DNA of 64,000 nt from Cyanobium sp. N.Huapi 1H5 (GCF_024345535.1 NZ_JAGQBH010000001.1:62001-126000); one strand, 5' to 3'; counted from the stretch's first letter, positions 1 through 9,236 are shown. Numbers and translations: made by a program. The notes: a model not told the origin generated them from the sequence alone.

Positions 1-371
1 CCCCGCTCGGTGGCCCAGCTCTGCAGCCGGCCCAGCAGGGTTTCCCCCTCCGCCAGCCAGCCCGGAAGGGCGAGCACCAGGTCGCCGAGCTGCTCCACCA
101 GGCGCGGCACCAGCACCAGGGCCGCCAGCACCACCGCCGAAAGGCTCAGCCCCAGCACCAGCAACAGGGCCAGGCCCCGCGGCAGCCCCCGCTGGATCAG
201 CCAGCGGCTGGGGATGTCGAGCAGGAAGGCCAGCAGGGCGGCTGTCAGGAACAGGGCCGGGAACGGCGCCAGGGGCACCAGCAGCTGGCGCAGCACCCAG
301 AGGTTGAGCACCAGCAGGGGCAGGGCCAGGGAGAACCGCAGCCAGGGGGGCAGGACCAGCCGCTCGAGCAT
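1..371 (-). CDS. AI-2E family transporter, N-terminal part (cut by window edge)
   Basis: The minus strand reads open from an ATG at 371 to the first base of the window, giving about 123 residues of a longer protein. The visible part is strongly hydrophobic, with two helices near residues 10-50 and one near residues 65-90. These are followed by an amphipathic stretch containing PRLVEQLGDLVLALPGWL, the pattern that follows the first helices in AI-2E/PerM-family membrane proteins. Members are polytopic inner-membrane proteins with varied or unknown substrates (autoinducer-2 export, Na+/H+ antiport). The rest of the gene lies to the left of the window. It is on the same strand as purE, 94 bases downstream of it. 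Confidence 0.75.
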   Translation of the reverse strand, partial: MLERLVLPPWLRFSLALPLLVLNLWVLRQLLVPLAPFPALFLTAALLAFLLDIPSRWLIQRGLPRGLALLLVLGLSLSAVVLAALVLVPRLVEQLGDLVLALPGWLAEGETLLGRLQSWATER

Positions 372-465
372 CAGCGGGAGCGGGGCGGGGCCCCGGAGGA
401 TCGACGATCGCCGACCAGCTTGGCCTGCCGGCCCGGCACCAGCCAGGGGGCAGGCGCCCGGGTCC

Positions 466-1023
466 TCATCCCTGGCCCATCGCCGCCAGGTAGGCGGCGC
501 TGCCGAGGGCCTGCAGGCGCGCATCCTTGGCCACCACCTGGTCGTGCAGCCCCCGGCGGTAGGCCTCCAGGGCCTCGGCGAGCACCGGATCGGCGATCGC
601 CAGCATGGCGGCCGCCAGCAGGCCGGCGTTGAGGCCGCCGCCGATCGCCACCGTGGCCACGGGGATCCCCGCCGGCATCTGCACGATCGAATGGAGGGAA
701 TCCACCCCGGAGAGGGCCTGGCTGCGGACGGGCACGCCGATCACCGGCAGCATCGAGAAGGCCGCCACCATGCCGGGCAGGTGGGCGGCGCCGCCCGCGC
801 CGGCGATGATCACCCGCAGGCCCCGGGACGCGGCGGCCTCGGCGAAGGCCGCCATCTCCCGCGGCGTGCGGTGGGCCGAGAGCACCCGCACCTCGCTGGC
901 CACCCCCAGCTGCTCCAGGATCCGCACCGCCGGCTCCAGCGTCGGCAGGTCGGAATCGCTGCCCATCACGATCGCCACCCGGGGCGGCGGCGTGGAAGCG
1001 GACGGGGCGGCTTCGGGATCCAT
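466..1023 (-). CDS. purE: N5-carboxyaminoimidazole ribonucleotide mutase
   Basis: PurE moves the carboxyl group from N5 to C4 of carboxyaminoimidazole ribonucleotide in purine synthesis. The protein is 185 residues, normal for the family. The start region carries [17 protein letters not shown], the substrate-binding GSxSD motif. LSAHRTP and [13 protein letters not shown] follow, all diagnostic for class I PurE. The start ATG at 1023 precedes a short disordered leader ([15 protein letters not shown]). It faces nagA with 18 bases between the start codons, so the two promoters must overlap. Confidence 0.96.
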   Translation of the reverse strand: MDPEAAPSASTPPPRVAIVMGSDSDLPTLEPAVRILEQLGVASEVRVLSAHRTPREMAAFAEAAASRGLRVIIAGAGGAAHLPGMVAAFSMLPVIGVPVRSQALSGVDSLHSIVQMPAGIPVATVAIGGGLNAGLLAAAMLAIADPVLAEALEAYRRGLHDQVVAKDARLQALGSAAYLAAMGQG

Positions 1024-1041
1024 GGGGCGGGGGCGGCGAGG

Positions 1042-2286
1042 ATGGCATTGTCCCGTCCCGCCGCTGCCCGGATGCGCTGGCTGACCAACCTGCGACTGGC
1101 GGGCGATGACCCGGCCCTGGCCGAGGCGGGCTGGCGCTGGCGGGTCGGTGTCGACGGCGAGGGGCGGATCGCCCGGGTGCGGCCGACGCCGCCGGGCAGC
1201 CGGGCCGGAGGCGAGGACTGGGGCGGCGACTGGCTGTCCCCGGGGGGCGTGGACCTGCAGATCAACGGCGGCCTGGGGCTGGCCTTTCCCGAACTGACCT
1301 CGGGCGATCTGCCCCGTCTGGAGGCGCTGCTGGAGCTGCTGTGGAGCGACGGGGTGGACGCCATCTGCCCCACCCTGGTGACCTGCGGCCCGGAGGCCCT
1401 GCGCCGGGCCCTGACGGTCCTGGCCGAGGCCCGTCGCCACCATCGGCCCGGCCGCTGCAGGCTGCTGGGCGCCCACCTGGAGGGGCCGTTCCTGGCGCCG
1501 GAGCGCCGGGGCGCCCATCCGGCCCAGCACCTGCAGACCCCCAGCCGGGCCGCCCTCGAGGGACTGATCACCGGCTTCGCGGGCGGCCCGGAGGCCGATG
1601 TCGCCCTGGTGACCCTGGCCCCGGAGCTGGAGGGGGCTGCCGAGGTGATCGCAGCGCTGCGGGCCGCCGGCGTGGTGGTGAGCCTGGGCCACAGCGGCGC
1701 CGATGCGGTGCACGCCCGCAGGGCCTTCTCGCAGGGGGTGGGGATGCTCACCCACAGCTTCAATGCCATGGCCGGGCTGCACCACCGCGCCCCGGGACCG
1801 GTCGGAGAGGCCCTGCTGCACGGGGAGGTGGCCCTGGGGCTGATCGCCGACGGCGTCCACGTGGACCCCACCATGGCGGTGCTGCTGCAGCGGCTGGCGC
1901 CCCGGCAGGTGGTGATCGTCAGCGATGCCCTGGCCCCCTACGGACTGGCCGACGGCCGCCACCGCTGGGATGAGCGCGTCCTGCTGGTGGAGGACGGCAG
2001 CTGCCGGCTGGAGGACGGCACCCTGGCCGGGGTGACCCTGCCGCTGCTGGAGGGGGTGCGGCGGCTGGCCGGCTGGGGCGGCCTGGTGCCGGCCTCGATC
2101 GCCGCGGCCACCCTGGCCCCGCGGCGCCTGCTGGGGGAGCGGCAGCCGCTGGAGCAGCTGCTGCTGGGCCGGCCCCTGTCGGACACCCTGCGCTGGAGCA
2201 CGGCGGCCGACGGGCGCCTGGACTGGCGGCGACCGGACACGGCGCCAGGCGGGCACGAAACCTTGCCCCAGGCCCCACCTCCCTAG
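1042..2286 (+). CDS. nagA: N-acetylglucosamine-6-phosphate deacetylase
   Basis: NagA removes acetate from GlcNAc-6-phosphate during amino-sugar and cell-wall recycling. The translation shows the amidohydrolase landmarks in order: GVDLQINGG near the N-terminus, [18 protein letters not shown] (metal and substrate site), [19 protein letters not shown] and [11 protein letters not shown] (catalytic Asp). The start is uncertain: ATG 1042 has a GAGG-like sequence just upstream, but ATG 1072 (MRWLTNLRL) fits the usual NagA N-terminus better. It is divergent from purE and followed 31 bases later by chlM on the same strand. Confidence 0.9.
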   Translation: MALSRPAAARMRWLTNLRLAGDDPALAEAGWRWRVGVDGEGRIARVRPTPPGSRAGGEDWGGDWLSPGGVDLQINGGLGLAFPELTSGDLPRLEALLELLWSDGVDAICPTLVTCGPEALRRALTVLAEARRHHRPGRCRLLGAHLEGPFLAPERRGAHPAQHLQTPSRAALEGLITGFAGGPEADVALVTLAPELEGAAEVIAALRAAGVVVSLGHSGADAVHARRAFSQGVGMLTHSFNAMAGLHHRAPGPVGEALLHGEVALGLIADGVHVDPTMAVLLQRLAPRQVVIVSDALAPYGLADGRHRWDERVLLVEDGSCRLEDGTLAGVTLPLLEGVRRLAGWGGLVPASIAAATLAPRRLLGERQPLEQLLLGRPLSDTLRWSTAADGRLDWRRPDTAPGGHETLPQAPPP

Positions 2287-2317
2287 GATCCGGCCCACCT
2301 GAACGGCCCTGCGCCCC

Positions 2318-3058
2318 ATGCCCCCGGAACTGCAACCCCCCGCGCCCGCCGAGGCACAGGCTGAGACGCAGGCCGAGAAGGCCGAGGTGCAGGCCTACTT
2401 CGAGAGCACCGGCTTCGAGCGCTGGAACCGCATCTACAGCGACAGCGAGGAGGTGAACCGGGTCCAGCGCAACATCCGCATCGGCCACCAGAAGACCGTG
2501 GACGCCGTGCTGGCCTGGCTGCAGCAGCAGGGCGACCTGGCCAGCCGCAGCTTCTGCGACGCCGGCTGTGGCGTCGGCAGCCTCAGCCTGCCCCTGGCCG
2601 CCCTCGGGGCCGGCTCGATCGCCGCCAGCGATCTCTCCGCCGCCATGGTGGCCGAGGCCAGCCGCCGGGCCAGCGAGGCCGGCCTGGCCTCCGAGCGGTT
2701 GAACTTCACCGTCTCCGACCTGGAGAGCCTCCAGGGCCACTACGACACGGTGATCTGCCTGGACGTCTTCATCCACTACCCCCAGGCGGCCGCCGAAGCG
2801 ATGGTGCGGCACCTGGCCGCTATGGCCGAGCGGCAGCTGATCGTCAGCTTCGCCCCCTACACGCCGCTGCTGGCGGTGCTCAAGCAGATCGGCCAGCTGT
2901 TCCCCGGACCGAGCAAGACCACCCGCGCCTACACCCTGCGGGAGGACGGCATCGTGGCGGCCGCCGCCGCCGCGGGCTTCCGCCCCGTGCACCGCAGCCT
3001 CAACCAGGCACCGTTCTACTTCTCCCGCCTGATCGCCTTCGAGCGCGACCCGGCCTGA
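2318..3058 (+). CDS. chlM: magnesium protoporphyrin IX O-methyltransferase
   Basis: ChlM transfers a methyl group from SAM to the C13 propionate of Mg-protoporphyrin IX, a committed step of chlorophyll synthesis. The 246-residue protein has the family N-terminus ([24 protein letters not shown], here given in part: [15 protein letters not shown]), the SAM motif [14 protein letters not shown] near residue 82, and the C-terminal region with [11 protein letters not shown] and [11 protein letters not shown]. The first ~25 residues are a low-complexity, Ala/Glu-rich extension. The gene supports a chlorophyll-making host. Confidence 0.95.
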   Translation: MPPELQPPAPAEAQAETQAEKAEVQAYFESTGFERWNRIYSDSEEVNRVQRNIRIGHQKTVDAVLAWLQQQGDLASRSFCDAGCGVGSLSLPLAALGAGSIAASDLSAAMVAEASRRASEAGLASERLNFTVSDLESLQGHYDTVICLDVFIHYPQAAAEAMVRHLAAMAERQLIVSFAPYTPLLAVLKQIGQLFPGPSKTTRAYTLREDGIVAAAAAAGFRPVHRSLNQAPFYFSRLIAFERDPA

Positions 3059-3169
3059 TCAGCGCCATGCGATCGCCCGGGTGGCGCCGGAGGTCCTGGC
3101 GCAGGGGCGGTGCTGATGGCTGTTCCCATGGCGATCGGCCAGGCAGGTCGCCCCTGGCCATTCCCGATT

Positions 3170-3186
3170 CTGTACAGCCTGTACAG
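3170..3186. repeat. two tandem CTGTACAG palindromes
   Basis: The 8-base palindrome CTGTACAG occurs at 3170-3177 and again at 3179-3186, a 9-base period, in the 229-base gap between the convergent chlM and RluA-type genes. It resembles an operator in form, but no start codon is nearby on either strand. Confidence 0.6.
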
Positions 3187-3209
3187 GGTCTGAAGGGAAC
3201 CAGCGAACC

Positions 3210-3240
3210 GCCATGCAGGCGCGAACGGCCATGCAGGCGC
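3210..3240. repeat. direct repeat of GCCATGCAGGCGC
   Basis: The 13-base word GCCATGCAGGCGC is present at 3210-3222 and 3228-3240 (18-base period) in the same chlM/RluA intergenic gap. No function is apparent. The rest of the gap holds a HIP1 palindrome at 3069. Confidence 0.6.
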
Positions 3241-3287
3241 CACCCAGGCCCGAGGGCCAGCGTTCCAGCCGCCCAGCACGGCGCCGA

Positions 3288-4403
3288 TCAGCCCTTCGGC
3301 CCGCCGCTGCAGCGGTCGGTGTGATCCTGGGCGGCCGGACACTCCGCCGTCGTGCCCAGGCCTTCCGCCGCTGGGGCTTCCAGCTCCAGGACCGAGCCTT
3401 CGGGGTAGTGCAGCCGCAGCCAGCGGGCCTGGAGCCGGTAGCCGCCCTCGCCCGGCAGCCCCCCGGGGCGGGCCCGCCCGCCCGGGAGATACAGAGGATC
3501 CCCCCAAAGCGGCGCCCCGATGGCGGCGCAATGGATGCGGATCTGGTGGGGCCGGCCGGTGAGGATCGCCACCTCGACCAGATCCGCCTCGCCGCCGCTC
3601 TCCAGCAGGGTGAGCTGGCTGTGGGCCGCCAGGGCGGCCGGATCGCCGGCCTCGGCCGCGCACCAGATCTCCCCAAGCGGCGGGTGGGTCCGCCGGCCGA
3701 TCGGCGTGGTGATCACCAGGCTGTCGCCGGCCGCCAGCGCCAGCCGGCCCGGCACCAGCAGGGCCCGGTAGAGCTTGCGGCAGGGAGCTACCTCGCCACC
3801 GACCCCACCACCCACACCCCCACTGGCGCCGCTGGTCAGCGAGCCCGTGCTCTCCCGCAGCTGGGCGCTCAGCCAGGCGCGGGTGGCCGGCCGGCGGGCG
3901 CACACCAGCAGGCCGGAGGTGAAGCGCCCCAGACGGTGCACCGGCCGCGGCACGCCGGCGGGGTCGTCGCCATGGCGGCGCTCCAGCAGCCGCAGCACCG
4001 TGTGCTCCAGGAAGCCGCCCGACGGCAGCACGGGCAGGCCGCTGGGCTTGTCGATCACCAGCAGATCGCCGTCGTCGTGGATCACGCCCCACTGCGCCGG
4101 GACGGCCGGCTCCGGCCAGGGGGGACGCTGCCAGACGAGTCGATCGCCGCCAACCAGAACCGCGTCGGCCCGCAGGGGCACCCCGTTGCGGCTGATCTCG
4201 CCGGCCGCCAGACGCCGTTCCCAGGCCTCCGCGCTGGAGTGGCCGTAGCGCCCGGCATAGAAGGCCACCACCCCCAGGCCGGCCCGGGCGGCGGGGATGC
4301 GGTCGCGGTAGGCCCAGCCGCCGTTGGGGCGGGAGGGAAGCCAGCCCGGCGGCAGGCTCAGGGGTGGGGACGGGGCGGCGTCAATCCACCAGCCCGTGCT
4401 CAA
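3288..4403 (-). CDS. RluA-family pseudouridine synthase-like protein lacking the catalytic Asp
   Basis: The 371-residue protein has an S4-like N-terminal part (RLAAGEISRNG...GDRLVWQRP) and an RluA-type catalytic domain: DDGDLLVIDKPSGLPVLP, then PVHRLGRFTSGLLVCAR, and RPHQIRIHCAAIGAPLWGDPLY near the C-terminus. These enzymes isomerise uridine in rRNA or tRNA. The usual catalytic motif is RLDxxTSG; here residue 159 is Gly (codon GGG at 3927-3929), so the catalytic aspartate is missing. The start is a TTG at 4403, overlapping the response-regulator gene by 23 bases. No later ATG or GTG gives a full N-terminus. Confidence 0.85.
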   Translation of the reverse strand: MSTGWWIDAAPSPPLSLPPGWLPSRPNGGWAYRDRIPAARAGLGVVAFYAGRYGHSSAEAWERRLAAGEISRNGVPLRADAVLVGGDRLVWQRPPWPEPAVPAQWGVIHDDGDLLVIDKPSGLPVLPSGGFLEHTVLRLLERRHGDDPAGVPRPVHRLGRFTSGLLVCARRPATRAWLSAQLRESTGSLTSGASGGVGGGVGGEVAPCRKLYRALLVPGRLALAAGDSLVITTPIGRRTHPPLGEIWCAAEAGDPAALAAHSQLTLLESGGEADLVEVAILTGRPHQIRIHCAAIGAPLWGDPLYLPGGRARPGGLPGEGGYRLQARWLRLHYPEGSVLELEAPAAEGLGTTAECPAAQDHTDRCSGGPKG

Positions 4404-5178
4404 GGGCGAAGCGCACCAGCTCGGTGCGGCTGGCGGTGCCGGTCTTGATGAACAGCCGGCTGACGTACTTCTCGACGTTGCGGATCGAGGTCTCCAGCCG
4501 GCGGGCGATCTCCTTGTTCATCATCCCCTCGGCCACCAGCTGCAGCACGCTGGCCTCGCGGGGGGTGAAGTCGAGCTTGACATCGCTGACGGGCTTGCGG
4601 GTGCTGTCGCCGCTGCCGGTCCCGGAGCCACCACCGCCGCCCAGCATCGAGCGGATCTCGGTGATCTGGCGGGCCATGGCGCCGATGTCGGCATCGGCGA
4701 AGCGGGCCGCCTCCGCCAGCAGTCGCTCCTGGCGCCGCACCACGTTGCGCACCCGGGCCACCAGTTCGTCCGGATCGAACGGCTTGGGGATGTAGTCGTC
4801 GGCGCCGGCCTGGAAGCCGGCGATGCGATCGGCCGTCATGCCCTTGGCGGTGAGGAAGATCACCGGCGTGCCGCCGAGCCGCTCGTCGGCCCGCAGACGC
4901 TTCAGCAGGCCGTAGCCGTCGCAGCGGGGCATCATCACGTCGGTGATGACGACGTCGGGCATCTGGGCCTGGGCCGCCGTCCAGCCCTCCTCGCCGTCAT
5001 TGGCGGTGGTGACGGCGAACCCCTCGTCCTCCAGGTAGGCCTTGACCGCCGTGCGCAGTCCGGGTTCGTCATCGACCAGCAGCAGCCGCACCGGGGTGCT
5101 GACGGGGGCTTCGGCCCCCTCCGGCGGCCCGGACGGCTCGGGGGTGGGGCCGCCGGCGGCGGAAGGTTCCTGGCTCAT
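4381..5178 (-). CDS. two-component response regulator, receiver plus LuxR-type HTH
   Basis: The 265-residue protein has a disordered Pro/Glu leader and then a receiver domain at about residues 30-145. This contains LLLVDDEPG, the phospho-acceptor Asp in VVITDVMMPRCDG, FLTAKG and PKPFDPDEL. After a Gly-rich linker (GGGGGSGTGSGD) comes a LuxR/NarL helix-turn-helix (FTPREASVLQLVAEGMMNKEIARRL and following) at the C-terminus. It is probably a DNA-binding regulator of the Ycf29-like type of cyanobacteria; its kinase and targets are not evident. It is upstream of, and overlaps, the pseudouridine synthase-like gene. Confidence 0.92.
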   Translation of the reverse strand: MSQEPSAAGGPTPEPSGPPEGAEAPVSTPVRLLLVDDEPGLRTAVKAYLEDEGFAVTTANDGEEGWTAAQAQMPDVVITDVMMPRCDGYGLLKRLRADERLGGTPVIFLTAKGMTADRIAGFQAGADDYIPKPFDPDELVARVRNVVRRQERLLAEAARFADADIGAMARQITEIRSMLGGGGGSGTGSGDSTRKPVSDVKLDFTPREASVLQLVAEGMMNKEIARRLETSIRNVEKYVSRLFIKTGTASRTELVRFALEHGLVD

Positions 5179-5188
5179 GGGGGGAAAT

Positions 5189-5752
5189 CTATCGACCGGG
5201 ACCGAGCACCACCTGTTCCCGTTCGGGCAGGAGGCCGCTGTAGCCCAGCTGGCGGGCCACCGGACCGAGCCTGGCGGGATCCCTGCCGGCCTGCTCCGGG
5301 AAGCAGACCGCCCACCACATCAGGTGATCGAGGCGGTTGGCCGGGGTGATCACCCCGCCGGGATTGAGCTCGCGGATGACCAGCCTCCGGGAGCTGCCCG
5401 TGATCCGCAGTGGGGCGGTGACGCTGCAGCCGATCTTGTCGGTGGCGACGGTGACCCGGTCGTCGAGCTCCTCCCACACCTGCACGCGCCACATGCCGGG
5501 CTGGGCGGGTTCGGCCACCAGGCCGTAGATGCCCACCACTTCCCGGCCCCGGTGGGTGACCCGGTCCAGCAGCACCTTGAAGCCCTTGGGCCGGCTCTCC
5601 TCGTTGCTGCGGGACTCGCCCTGGGCGGCCGCCGGGCGGGGCAGGACCAGGGACCAGACCAGCGCCAGCGGCGACACCGCCAGGACGGCCGCGGCAAGCG
5701 CGGCCCCCGGGCGGAGGGGACGGGCACCACAGGAGCGGGGACGGATCAGCAT
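5189..5752 (-). CDS. conserved exported protein of unknown function
   Basis: The 187-residue product begins MLIRPRSCGA and has a hydrophobic segment at about residues 15-38 ending LPRPAAAQG, a plausible signal peptide cut after AAA. The mature part contains GFKVLLDRVTHRGREVVGIYGL and a WWAVCFPEQAG motif. I do not recognise the family. The start ATG at 5752 lies only 6 bases from the start of the divergent cysteine desulfurase gene. It ends 10 bases before the response-regulator start on the same strand. Confidence 0.75.
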   Translation of the reverse strand: MLIRPRSCGARPLRPGAALAAAVLAVSPLALVWSLVLPRPAAAQGESRSNEESRPKGFKVLLDRVTHRGREVVGIYGLVAEPAQPGMWRVQVWEELDDRVTVATDKIGCSVTAPLRITGSSRRLVIRELNPGGVITPANRLDHLMWWAVCFPEQAGRDPARLGPVARQLGYSGLLPEREQVVLGPGR

Positions 5753-5758
5753 GGCCCC

Positions 5759-6901
5759 ATGCTGACGTACCTCGACCACCACGCGAGCACCCCGTGCGAT
5801 CCGGCGGTGGTGGCGGCCATGGCGCCCTGGTGGACGGCGAACGCCGCCAATTCCTCCAGCCGCCTGCACCGGCCGTCCCTGGAGGCGGGCGCGGCGGTGG
5901 ACATCGCCCGCCACCGCGTGGCCGGGGCCCTGGGCATGGCCGACGACGCGGTCATCTTCACCAGCGGCGCCACCGAAGCCAACAACCTGGCGTTGCGCGG
6001 GGTGGCCGAGGCGGCCCTGGAGCGGGGGGAACCCCGCCGCCGGCTGGTGACCCTGGCCACGGAACACCGGGCCGTGCTGGAGCCGCTGGCCTGGCTGGAG
6101 CGCCATGGCTTCCCGCTCACCGTGCTGCCGGTGGCGGCCGATGGCCTGGTGGACCCCGACCGGCTGGCGGTGGCCCTGGGGCCCGACACCCTGCTGCTGT
6201 CGGTGATGGCGGCGAACAACGAGATCGGTGTCCTCCAGCCCCTGGCCGCCATCGGCGCCCTCTGCCGCGAGCGGGGCGTCCTGTTCCACTGCGACGCCGC
6301 CCAGGCGGTGGGCCACATCCCCCTCGCCATGGCCGATCTCGGCATCGACCTGCTCAGCCTCAGCGGCCACAAGCTCTACGGACCCAAGGGGGTGGGCGCC
6401 CTGCTGCGGCGCCCGGGGGTGCCCCTGGCCCCCCAGCAGCTCGGCGGCGGCCAGGAGGGCGGGCTGCGGGGCGGCACCCTGCCGGTGCCCCTGATCGTGG
6501 GCCTCGGCGCGGCCGTTGCGGGGGCCCTGGCCGACCGCGAGGAACGGGCCGCACGGCTCGGGGCCCTGCGGGACCGGCTGTGGGAGGGGCTGGCGGCCCT
6601 GGGCGGGGTGCATCGCAACGGCCACCCGCGCCAGTGCCTGCCCCACAGCCTCAATGTCAGCGTCGAGGGGGTGGACGGCACCCGCCTGCACCGCCAGCTG
6701 CGCCGGGTCCTGGCGGTGAGCAGCGGTTCGGCCTGCAGCCAGGGCAGCCCCTCCCACGTGCTGGCCGCCCTGGGCCTCGACCGCCACGCCGCCGGCGCCG
6801 CGATCCGCTTCGGCCTGGGCCGGGGCACCACGGCGACGGACATCGACGTCGCCGTGGCCGCCGTGGGCGAGGCGGTGGCGGAGCTGCGAGTGCCTGTCTA
6901 G
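5759..6901 (+). CDS. cysteine desulfurase (IscS/NifS type)
   Basis: This PLP enzyme takes sulfur from cysteine for Fe-S clusters and thiolation. From ATG 5759 the protein is 380 residues: LTYLDHHASTPCDP at the N-terminus, FTSGATEANNLAL, the PLP-lysine motif SLSGHKLYGPKGVGALL, and the persulfide-carrying loop SSGSACSQGSPSHVLAALG. The reading frame continues far upstream without a stop, but the family N-terminus fixes the start at 5759. It is divergent from the exported protein gene with only 6 bases between the start codons. Confidence 0.93.
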   Translation: MLTYLDHHASTPCDPAVVAAMAPWWTANAANSSSRLHRPSLEAGAAVDIARHRVAGALGMADDAVIFTSGATEANNLALRGVAEAALERGEPRRRLVTLATEHRAVLEPLAWLERHGFPLTVLPVAADGLVDPDRLAVALGPDTLLLSVMAANNEIGVLQPLAAIGALCRERGVLFHCDAAQAVGHIPLAMADLGIDLLSLSGHKLYGPKGVGALLRRPGVPLAPQQLGGGQEGGLRGGTLPVPLIVGLGAAVAGALADREERAARLGALRDRLWEGLAALGGVHRNGHPRQCLPHSLNVSVEGVDGTRLHRQLRRVLAVSSGSACSQGSPSHVLAALGLDRHAAGAAIRFGLGRGTTATDIDVAVAAVGEAVAELRVPV

Positions 6902-6926
6902 CTTTCGGGTCTATGGCCTGGCATGG

Positions 6927-7760
6927 ATGAGCACACCCGGCGGTCGGCAGGGGCCCCGGCTCAACTTCGGTGATGCGCTCCAGGAGGGCTGGCGGGCCTT
7001 CAGCCGCAGCCCGGGGCCCTTCGTGGGCTTTCCGCTGGTGGTGGTGGCCCTCCAGTTCCTGATCCAGCCCCTGCAGAGCCGCATCAGCAACGGCGGCGTG
7101 GCCTCCAGCGACCCCCTCGACTGGGTGCTGTACCTGATCGGGCTGACGGCGAACCTGCTGCTGAACCTCTGGTGTGCCATCGGGCTGGTGCGCGGCGCCG
7201 GCAGCGCCCTGCAGGGCGGCCACCCCTCCCTGGGGCAGCTGATGCGCTGGGACGGGGAGGTGTTCGGGCGGCTGCTGCGGGCCTGGCTGCTGCTGGCGGC
7301 GGTGGTGGCCGTGCCCCTGCTCGGCCTGCTGCTGGTGGTGGGGGGGCCCCTGGCGCTGCTGGGGATCTACGCCGACCAGCTGGTGCCGTTCAGCCGCACC
7401 CTGGTGGAGGTGCTGGGGCTGAGCCTGGCGGTGGTGTTCGCCCTGCTCCTGGGGGTGCTGCTGCTGGGGGTGATCTACCTGGCGATCAACCAGAGTTTCC
7501 TCACCCAGATCGTGCTGTTCGAGCGCGCCGGCTCCCGCACCGCCATCCAGCGCGGACGGGCCCTGGTGGACCCCAGCTGGCTGATGGTGCTGCTGCTCAC
7601 CCTGATCGGTGGTCTGCTGGTGCTGCTGGGTCTGCTGGCCTGCCTGGTGGGGGCCTTCGTGGCCTGGCCCCTGGTGGTCTGCATCGCCACGGCGGCCTAC
7701 CGCCAGCTGGCGCTGGCCGGCGGCGACCCCGATCCCCTGCCGCCCCTGACCGGCCGCTAA
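6927..7760 (+). CDS. polytopic membrane protein of unknown function
   Basis: The protein has 277 residues with about five to six hydrophobic helices (for example residues 35-50, 70-95, 115-140, 155-185 and 220-250). The N-terminal part has the pattern LNFGDALQEGWRAFSRSPGPFVGF, seen at the start of DUF975-like or glycerophosphodiester-phosphodiesterase membrane-domain-like proteins. No catalytic motif is visible. It starts 25 bases after the cysteine desulfurase. Its TAA at 7758-7760 overlaps the stop codon of the convergent DUF456 gene. Confidence 0.8.
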   Translation: MSTPGGRQGPRLNFGDALQEGWRAFSRSPGPFVGFPLVVVALQFLIQPLQSRISNGGVASSDPLDWVLYLIGLTANLLLNLWCAIGLVRGAGSALQGGHPSLGQLMRWDGEVFGRLLRAWLLLAAVVAVPLLGLLLVVGGPLALLGIYADQLVPFSRTLVEVLGLSLAVVFALLLGVLLLGVIYLAINQSFLTQIVLFERAGSRTAIQRGRALVDPSWLMVLLLTLIGGLLVLLGLLACLVGAFVAWPLVVCIATAAYRQLALAGGDPDPLPPLTGR

Positions 7761-8326
7761 GCAAAGGGGCCCACCGTCAGCAGCACGAAGCCCAGGACCC
7801 CCACCAGGGCCAGCAGCAGCTGGGCCACCCGGCTGACGAGCATCCCGGCCACCACCGCCAGGCCCACCAGCAGGGAGCGCCGCAGCCGGCCCAGGCCGGG
7901 CGGGCCGAGGGACGGCGGGGCGGTGATCAGCTCACCCAGGCTGGCGCCCAGCAGCGGCCCCACCAGGGCACCGAGCAGGGGCCCGCCCACCGGCAGGGCC
8001 GGCAGCAGCCCCAGCAGGCCCACCACCAGCCCCACGCCGGCACCGACGTAGCTCCAGCGGGTGGCCTGCAGCCGGGCCGGGCCGAGCAGCAGGCCCAGGG
8101 CCTCGGCCCCCCAGCCCAGGAGCAGCAGCACCACGGCCAGCGCCAGGGCCGGCCAGCCGGCGCTCCAGCCGACGGCCCAGCACCAGAGCAGGGCGCCCAG
8201 GGGCAGCAGGGTCAGGCCGGGCGCCACCGGCAGCACGGTGCCCGGAATCGCCAGGGACTGGATCAGCAGGGCGATCCACCAGAGCAGATCGGCGCGGTCG
8301 AGGCTGGGCAGGCTGGCCAGGGACAT
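7757..8326 (-). CDS. DUF456 family membrane protein
   Basis: The 189-residue protein is almost entirely hydrophobic, with several Gly-rich helices. The arrangement IPGTVLPVAPGLTLLPLGALLW followed by GPLLGALVGPLLGASLGEL matches the DUF456 family of small integral membrane proteins of unknown function. The ATG at 8326 is 10 bases downstream of the rsmH stop on the same strand. Confidence 0.8.
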   Translation of the reverse strand: MSLASLPSLDRADLLWWIALLIQSLAIPGTVLPVAPGLTLLPLGALLWCWAVGWSAGWPALALAVVLLLLGWGAEALGLLLGPARLQATRWSYVGAGVGLVVGLLGLLPALPVGGPLLGALVGPLLGASLGELITAPPSLGPPGLGRLRRSLLVGLAVVAGMLVSRVAQLLLALVGVLGFVLLTVGPFA

Positions 8327-8336
8327 GGCGGCGGGG

Positions 8337-9236
8337 TCAGGCCAGACGGCGGGCCACTCGCAGCTTGGCGGAGCGGCTGCGGGGGTTGGCCTGCTCCTCT
8401 TCGTCACTGGCCACCAGCGGCTTGCGGGTGAGCCGCTCCAGACGGGGATCGCTGAGGAAGGCCGTCTTGACGCGTCGGTCCTCGAGGGAGTGGAAACTGA
8501 TCACCGCCAGCAGCCCGCCCGGCACCAGCCAGTCGGGGACCCGCTCAAGGAGGCGGTCGAGGGCACCGAGCTCATCGTTGACCGCGATCCGCAGGGCCTG
8601 GAAGGTGCGGGTGGCCGGGTGGATCCGGCCGTGGCGCGCCTTGGGGGGGAAGCAGCCGGCCACTGCATAGGCCAGATCGGCGGTGGTGCGGCCGCTGCCG
8701 GCCCAGGGGCGTTCGGCCACCAGGCGCCGGGCGATGCGGCGGGACAGCCGCTCCTCGCCATAGCCGTGGATCAGGTCCGCCAGGGCCGACTCCTCCAGCC
8801 GGTCGATCAGCTCGGCGGCGGTCTCACCGGCGTCGGGATCCATGCGCATGTCCAGGGGGCCGGGGGCGCGGAAGCTGAAGCCCCGGGTGGGCTCGTCGAG
8901 CTGGGGACTGCTGACCCCCAGATCGGCCAGCACCCCCACCAGGGGGGCGGGCGGGGTGAAGTCGGCGAAGTTGGCGGCCTGGATCACGGCCCGATCGCCG
9001 TAGGGGGCAAGGCGCTCGGCGGCCGCGGCGCGGGCGGCGGGGTCCCGGTCGAGGCCGATCAGGCGCAGCCCAGGGTGGGCCGCCAGCAGCAGGGAACTGT
9101 GGCCGCCCCCGCCGAGGGTGCAGTCGAGCAGCAGCGCTTCCCCGGCATCGGCACCGGCTGGTTGTCCAGGCAACCCGGCGAAGGCCGCGAGCACCGAATC
9201 GGCCAGAACAGGGAGATGGGCGAACGAAACGGCCAT
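8337..9236 (-). CDS. rsmH: 16S rRNA m4C1402 methyltransferase
   Basis: RsmH (MraW) methylates N4 of C1402 in 16S rRNA using SAM. The 299-residue protein shows [24 protein letters not shown] (SAM-binding), [20 protein letters not shown], the catalytic-region [14 protein letters not shown] and [13 protein letters not shown], all characteristic of the family. It is divergent from ndhH; the 43 bases between the starts must hold both promoters. Confidence 0.97.
   Translation of the reverse strand: MAVSFAHLPVLADSVLAAFAGLPGQPAGADAGEALLLDCTLGGGGHSSLLLAAHPGLRLIGLDRDPAARAAAAERLAPYGDRAVIQAANFADFTPPAPLVGVLADLGVSSPQLDEPTRGFSFRAPGPLDMRMDPDAGETAAELIDRLEESALADLIHGYGEERLSRRIARRLVAERPWAGSGRTTADLAYAVAGCFPPKARHGRIHPATRTFQALRIAVNDELGALDRLLERVPDWLVPGGLLAVISFHSLEDRRVKTAFLSDPRLERLTRKPLVASDEEEQANPRSRSAKLRVARRLA

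Noticed and set aside
10-1041. Extension of nagA upstream to position 10
   Set aside because: The frame is open, but it is antisense to purE and the AI-2E transporter fragment; nagA homology starts at about 1072.
466-2319. 617-codon minus-strand reading frame opposite nagA
   Set aside because: Only its last 185 codons (purE) show a family pattern; the rest is low-complexity high-G+C antisense of nagA.
3170-3186. LexA-type operator
   Set aside because: The CTGT...ACAG spacing is one base too long for the E. coli box, and no promoter or SOS gene is adjacent.
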